Part shown: positions 5,594-7,852 of the stretch, piece by piece | Layout: every line of letters starts with the position of its first letter | Position numbering within the stretch: the first letter of the stretch is position 1 | From: JBBRLG01 sp038231495 | GTDB lineage: Bacteria; Planctomycetota; Planctomycetia; Gemmatales; Gemmataceae | Reading direction: 5' to 3' | DNA: 7,852 nt | Assembly: GCA_038231495.1 (NCBI GenBank) | Contig: JBBRLG010000361.1 | Span: 1 to 7,852 of the forward strand | Notes under the pieces: generated by a model | Told to the model about the DNA's origin: nothing | The model's database searches: none | What the model saw: only the letters and a program-made list of their open reading frames with translations | Program-made: the position numbers and the translations under genes

Positions 5594-7141
5594 ATGAACC
5601 CGACTTACGCGAGCCGACTGCTCGGCATGCTTTGCCTTGCCGCAACCCTCGTGCTTCTGGCCGAGCAACCCGGGGCCGCCCGCGCCCCCGCCAAGCCGGA
5701 AGAAGTGGGCAAATGGGGCACGCCGTTCGACCTCCAAAACGTTGCCATCCACACGCACGTCCTGTCCGACGGCCGGGTGTTATTCTGGTCGCGCCGGGAA
5801 AAGGGCGAGGACTTGAACCCGCACGATTGCACGCCCCGGATCTGGGATCCCGTGACGAAGCAGGTCAAAACCACGGACAAGCCGGGGTTCAACTTGTTCT
5901 GTAGCGGCCACACGTTCCTGGCCGACGGCCGCCTGTTCGTCGCCGGCGGCCACCAACTCGACGGGCACGGCGCTCGGCACGCGACGGTCTTCGACCCGAA
6001 GACGGAGAAATGGACCCGCACCAAGGACATGAACGCCGGCCGCTGGTATCCGACCGCCGTCACGCTCCTCGACGGCACCGTACTCGTGTCGTTCGGCAAG
6101 GACGAGCACGGGGACGACAACACGATCCAACAGGTCTGGAAGGACGGCGATCCAAACCCCTGGCGGTCGATCGTCGAATTCAGGGCGCCGCCCTACTACC
6201 CGCGCATGCACGTCCTCCGCGACGGCCGGGTCTTCATGGCCGGCCCGCAGCCGTTGACGCAGGTCCTCGACACGAACGGGGGCGGGGCGTGGACGTTCCT
6301 GCGGACGGACCCGGACATCGGCAAGGCGGTCCAGCTGTCCAGCCGGGTCTCGAACCAGACGCGGGATTATGCGGCCTCGGTGATGTACGCCGACGGCAAG
6401 CTCCTGTTCGTCGGCGGCGGCAACGCGCCGGCAAAAGGGGCCGAGTTGCTCGACCTGAACGCGGCGAAGCCGGCCTGGAAAGCGACGGCCGACATGCACT
6501 TCGGCCGCCGCCAGCACAACGCCACGCTGTTGCCCGACGGCACCGTTCTGGTTACGGGCGGCACCCAGGGCAACGGCGGCGAGTCGGGCGGCTTCAACGA
6601 CCTGACGATCGGCGCGCCCATCCGCGCGGCCGAGCTGTGGAACCCGAAGACCGAGAAGTGGACGTTGCTGGCCGAGGAGAGCGTCGATCGCTGCTACCAC
6701 TCCACCGCGGTCCTCCTGCCTGACGCGACCGTGCTAAGCGCCGGCGGCGGCGAGTACAGCCCAAAGAACGACGGCCACGAGAACGCCGCGAAAGATTCCC
6801 ACAAGGACGCGCAGATTTTCTCGCCGCCGTACCTCTTCCGCGCGGGCACGCGGCCGAAGATTACCAAAGCCCCTGACGAGGTGGAGTACGGGAAGGCCTT
6901 CGAGGTGGAGACGCCCACTCCCGGCGACGTCGGCACGGTGAGTTGGGTCCGGCTGTCGTCCGTGACCCACTCCTTCAATGCAACCCAGCGCCTCAACTTT
7001 CTACCGTTCACGGCCAAGGCGGCTTCCGTCACGGTGACGGCCCCCGCGAAGGCCGCCGGTTGCCCCGCCGGACACTACATGCTGTTCGTGCTGAACAAGG
7101 ACAACGTCCCGTCGGTCGCGAAGATCATGCGGATTCACTGA
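5594..7141 (+). CDS. Secreted copper radical oxidase (glyoxal/galactose oxidase-like, kelch plus DUF1929)
   Basis: A 515-residue exported oxidase predicted to oxidise an aldehyde or alcohol with O2 and release H2O2. A signal peptide spans about 1-30 (LLGMLCLAATLVLLAEQPGAARA). Seven kelch-type repeats with a DG-x-V/L-hydrophobic-GG pattern follow, near 53-66, 106-119, 155-168, 206-217, 261-276, 310-323 and 371-386. A C-terminal galactose-oxidase-like domain (DUF1929) covers about 420-515. All copper-radical residues are present: Cys103 in LFCSGH and Tyr152 in RWYPTA (thioether pair), Tyr368-His369 in RCYHSTAVLLPD, and His459 in VTHSFNATQR. The RWYPTA motif resembles glyoxal oxidases more than galactose oxidase, and Asp170 falls where galactose oxidase has its stacking Trp290. 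AAGGA at 5581-5585, 8 nt before the ATG, sets the start; an in-frame TTG at 5552 lacks support. The small Cys protein follows 25 nt downstream, almost certainly in the same operon. Substrate is not predictable. Confidence 0.9.
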   Translation: MNPTYASRLLGMLCLAATLVLLAEQPGAARAPAKPEEVGKWGTPFDLQNVAIHTHVLSDGRVLFWSRREKGEDLNPHDCTPRIWDPVTKQVKTTDKPGFNLFCSGHTFLADGRLFVAGGHQLDGHGARHATVFDPKTEKWTRTKDMNAGRWYPTAVTLLDGTVLVSFGKDEHGDDNTIQQVWKDGDPNPWRSIVEFRAPPYYPRMHVLRDGRVFMAGPQPLTQVLDTNGGGAWTFLRTDPDIGKAVQLSSRVSNQTRDYAASVMYADGKLLFVGGGNAPAKGAELLDLNAAKPAWKATADMHFGRRQHNATLLPDGTVLVTGGTQGNGGESGGFNDLTIGAPIRAAELWNPKTEKWTLLAEESVDRCYHSTAVLLPDATVLSAGGGEYSPKNDGHENAAKDSHKDAQIFSPPYLFRAGTRPKITKAPDEVEYGKAFEVETPTPGDVGTVSWVRLSSVTHSFNATQRLNFLPFTAKAASVTVTAPAKAAGCPAGHYMLFVLNKDNVPSVAKIMRIH

Positions 7142-7166
7142 GTGCTTCTTGCGAAGGAGTTGTATC

Positions 7167-7793
7167 GTGCAATCAATTCGGTATCCGAGTCGGTGGCCCC
7201 TCCCCGCCTGCGCGCTGGCGCTCCTCGCCCTGTGGCCCGCGGCGGCCGCTGCCCAAGTCCGCGAAGTCTCCGTGGGGGTGACGCCCTCGTGCCCGTACGG
7301 GATCAAGGCGTGCTGGGCCGGCGCGTACGAGGCGCTCGGGCGCATGGAGGGAGTGCAATCGGTCGCCACGTCCCCGGACGCCTACAACTGCACGGCCGCG
7401 ATCTGCCTGAAGGCGCAGGGGCTGCCCGATCCCGAAAAGTGGGCCACCCAGTTCAAGGCAGCGGTGGACCAAGCCCACGTCTTCCGCGGCGTCGAAGTGA
7501 CCGTCGATGGGGCGCTGGAGGAGACGGACGGCGGCCTCGGCGTCCGCGTCCCCGGTGTCGATGCGCCGCTCCGCCTGGCCGCCTTGCGGAACAAGTTGCA
7601 ATGGAACGGCAAAAAAGGCGCGGCGCGCCAACCGGAACCGGACGAGAAGGACGCTTACGAGGCGCTCGCGGCCGCGAACAAGGGCGAAAAGGCTGGGGCC
7701 GTCAAGGTGCAAGTGACCGGACCGCTCCGCAAAGAGGGTGCCGTCTATGTATTGGAGGTGCGCGAGTTCTTCCGCGTCGGGCCGCCAAAGTAG
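7167..7793 (+). CDS. Small secreted protein with HMA-like domain, possible copper partner of the oxidase
   Basis: A 208-residue exported protein. The signal peptide is residues 1-30 (PACALALLALWPAAAAAQ). Residues 31-115 follow the beta-alpha-beta-beta-alpha-beta order of heavy-metal-associated (HMA) domains: strand VREVSVGVTPSC, helix WAGAYEALGRMEGVQSV, strands around ATSPDAYNCTAAICLK, helix PEKWATQFKAAVDQA, strand RGVEVTVDG. The canonical metal motif CxxC is replaced by Cys42-x6-Cys49, with a second pair, Cys75-x4-Cys80. These could bind metal or form disulfides. Residues 116-208 look beta-rich, with a charged linker (EPDEKDAYEALAAANKGEK, 157-175) and a closing VKVQVTGPLRK...YVLEVREFF. The GTG start at 7167 has a perfect AAGGAG (7154-7159) 7 nt upstream; a TTG at 7149 does not. 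Its placement 25 nt after the copper radical oxidase suggests copper delivery or oxidase maturation. That role is inference; the fold assignment is moderately supported. Confidence 0.85.
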   Translation: MQSIRYPSRWPLPACALALLALWPAAAAAQVREVSVGVTPSCPYGIKACWAGAYEALGRMEGVQSVATSPDAYNCTAAICLKAQGLPDPEKWATQFKAAVDQAHVFRGVEVTVDGALEETDGGLGVRVPGVDAPLRLAALRNKLQWNGKKGAARQPEPDEKDAYEALAAANKGEKAGAVKVQVTGPLRKEGAVYVLEVREFFRVGPPK

Positions 7794-7823
7794 CCGCCCG
7801 TGGGGGAAAGTGGCACAAACGCC

Positions 7824-7850
7824 CGTAACCACAAGCGGCCCGCTTGTGGG
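7824..7850. repeat. Palindromic interspersed repeat, complete copy 2
   Basis: CCACAAGCG (7829-7837) pairs with CGCTTGTGG (7841-7849) around a gcc loop. The unit differs from the copy at 2733-2759 at only two positions (a for g at 7828, c for t at 7840), and the stem arms are identical. It begins 30 nt after the stop codon of the small Cys protein, in the same intergenic, post-gene position as the other copies. Confidence 0.75.
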
Positions 7851-7852
7851 AG

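Noticed and set aside
4646..5758. Minus-strand 370-codon frame opposite the peroxidase
   Set aside because: It spans the peroxidase 3' end, the intergenic hairpin and the oxidase start, and shows no recognisable motif.
5780..6700. Minus-strand 306-codon frame opposite the oxidase
   Set aside because: Val/Arg-rich antisense translation of kelch repeats; the sense strand holds all the active-site residues.
7142..7828. Alternative plus-strand frame over the small Cys protein
   Set aside because: Arg/Gly-rich, without signal peptide or ribosome site; the competing frame has an AAGGAG-led GTG and a clear signal peptide.
2733..7850. CRISPR array from the repeated palindromes
   Set aside because: The copies are thousands of bases apart, one is inverted and halved, and there are no regular spacers.

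Overview
The window is GC-rich, with long open frames on the antisense strand, G/C-biased third codon positions and Shine-Dalgarno-led genes. I read it as a planctomycete chromosome, most likely Gemmataceae. That is an inference from three things: the DUF4058 protein, the pairing of a kelch copper-radical-oxidase-like protein with a small secreted Cys-containing protein, and the 'ccacaagcgg...cgcttgtgg' palindromes, which I associate with Gemmata-type genomes. No RNA gene, CRISPR array, insertion sequence or plasmid function is visible.

Layout. Bases 1-195 hold no gene I can support, only a perfect 12-bp inverted repeat with a long loop. A minus-strand secreted alpha/beta-hydrolase (196-1182) is divergent from a plus-strand hexameric-type glutamate dehydrogenase (1389-2720); the roughly 200-bp gap between them is the promoter region. 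After a palindromic repeat come a DUF4058 protein (2784-3503), a long Dyp-type heme peroxidase (about 3650-5461), a secreted kelch/DUF1929 protein with the complete galactose-oxidase/glyoxal-oxidase copper-radical active site (5594-7141), and, 25 bp further on, a small secreted protein with an HMA-like fold pattern and four Cys in its N-terminal half (7167-7793). A second complete copy of the palindrome closes the window.

How the genes may work together. The last three genes are the most interesting part. Copper radical oxidases oxidise alcohols or aldehydes and release H2O2; Dyp peroxidases consume H2O2 to oxidise dyes, aromatics or other reductants. Fungi use an analogous pair (glyoxal oxidase plus heme peroxidase) in lignin attack. 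The small Cys protein encoded directly behind the oxidase is a candidate copper-handling or maturation partner. The oxidase and the Cys protein carry signal peptides and the peroxidase does not, so the peroxidase may instead detoxify peroxide inside the cell. The hydrolase, dehydrogenase and DUF4058 genes look like ordinary neighbours with no clear functional link to this module.
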